64,000 bases of DNA from Fasciola hepatica (Eukaryota; Platyhelminthes; Trematoda; Plagiorchiida; Fasciolidae), in assembly GCA_948099385.1 (NCBI GenBank), contig CANUEZ040000156.1, positions 7,895,501 through 7,959,500 of the forward strand. The letters run 5' to 3'. Both the position numbers and the translations under genes were made by a program. Below are positions 63,156-64,000 of this stretch, piece after piece. Position 1 is the stretch's first letter, and each line of letters begins with the position of its first letter. Under the pieces are notes generated by a model, which worked only from the letters and a program-made list of their open reading frames with translations, was not told the DNA's origin and did no database searches.

Positions 63156-64000
63156 GCAGTAAGGCTGAGTTGTATTGTTGTGTTTGGCAATATTAGTCAA
63201 CACCATGCAATCGCGAATGAATTTCCACTTAGGGCTATGTGGGCATTTTTGATGACTGCTCACGTGAACGGCATAGCTGTAGAAAGCTAGCGAACATTTC
63301 AGTGGTGAGTGCATGTTTGTACTGTACTGCGTGACGTGCAGTTTTCACAAAGAATGAATCTTCTACTCGTATTCACTCAGTACATGACAACCTATTATGA
63401 AGAGATAGGGGATTGGATGAGCCAGACAGAAGTGGACAAGGCAGGGAATACTGATCACACACTGTAGACCACACTCGATCTCACATGCGTTGTACTAGAT
63501 TTCGTCTGGTTTGTGGCCTGTTGTCGGACTGAGGGGGGAATGTGTAAGTTCAAGTGTACACGCAAATTGTTGCTAGGACAATTGCGCCGGACGCTGAGGT
63601 GGGCTGTAAAAATCTCTTCTGTGGGCGGGAAGCGAAATTTCACTGGTCTTGATAGCCCACCCGGACGCATCAGTTGTTACTGGAATGCTGAGGCATGTTT
63701 AAGGCGTGGCAAGTTTGAGCTAAATTGGGTACCACTGTGAAAGTTAGTGACAGTGGTTTCAGTGTTAGCTGCGACAGGGTGGTGGTCGTGGATGCGTCGC
63801 GAGGATTGCACGTTACTGCAACTGATGCACATTGTCACACAGACACAAAGAATGGAAACACAGAATGGAGTGGCAGAATGAGGTTTTTTAACTTTATTTG
63901 AACTGCGATATTTCTGACCATAAATCCCTGGAGGTAAAATTTGATTGTTTAGTAACATATCACAGTGGAAATTGCTGTTAGGTTGTCGACGTTTCGGTTA
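63156..64000. other. no assigned gene; open frames on both strands at 63455-63958
   Basis: Frames of 71-93 codons overlap on opposite strands. The plus frame 63513-63740 contains KISSVGGKRNFTGLDSPPGR. Its tone (Gly/Pro/Arg-rich, somewhat more GC) differs from neighbours and recalls repeat-derived reading frames in fluke gene sets, but I cannot name the repeat. Confidence 0.3.

Overview
The window looks like gene-poor nuclear DNA from a flatworm, most likely a trematode. There is no bacterial-style gene packing, no rRNA or tRNA gene, and no intact protein-coding gene that I recognise. What can be identified is a graveyard of retroelements. The non-LTR reverse transcriptases carry motifs of the kind found in flukes, alongside Penelope-like, Ty3/gypsy and (TA)n-tailed sequences. 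The species assignment is inference from retroelement type and cannot be settled from the sequence alone.

Layout: 1.3-3.1 kb is a minus-strand non-LTR reverse transcriptase relic. 4.0-5.7 kb is a Penelope-like element whose endonuclease end is present twice as nearly identical inverted arms. 11.08-12.90 kb is a large fold-back structure of unknown family, with arms of about 750 bp and a 310 bp spacer. 16.3-17.2 kb is a second minus-strand LINE relic. 28.7-29.6 kb (minus) and 30.1-30.7 kb (plus) are two more LINE relics in divergent orientation. 44.28-45.06 kb is a third, smaller inverted repeat. 45.3-46.2 kb and 57.1-57.9 kb are inverted copies of an unnamed dispersed repeat.

From 47 kb to 63 kb the window is mostly Ty3/gypsy debris, all on the minus strand. 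Gypsy-2 (47.13-50.99 kb) and gypsy-3 (57.99-63.16 kb) are two diverged copies of one family. Between them lies gypsy-1 (52.18-56.11 kb), a different family with recognisable LTRs, gag, nucleocapsid, protease, RT, RNase H and an integrase that has lost its catalytic core. A tRNA-derived SINE-like sequence with a (TA)n tail occurs at 46.98 kb (plus) and 56.3 kb (minus).

The remaining stretches (roughly 5.7-11 kb, 12.9-16.3 kb, 17.2-28.7 kb and 31-44 kb) contain only short open frames that I cannot tie to any protein family. They are probably intergenic or intronic. All retroelement proteins are broken by stops, frameshifts or deletions, so nothing here appears able to move on its own. The most interesting signals are structural: three local inverted repeats, the SINE-like family with TA tails, and the placement of TA tracts next to gypsy LTR ends.
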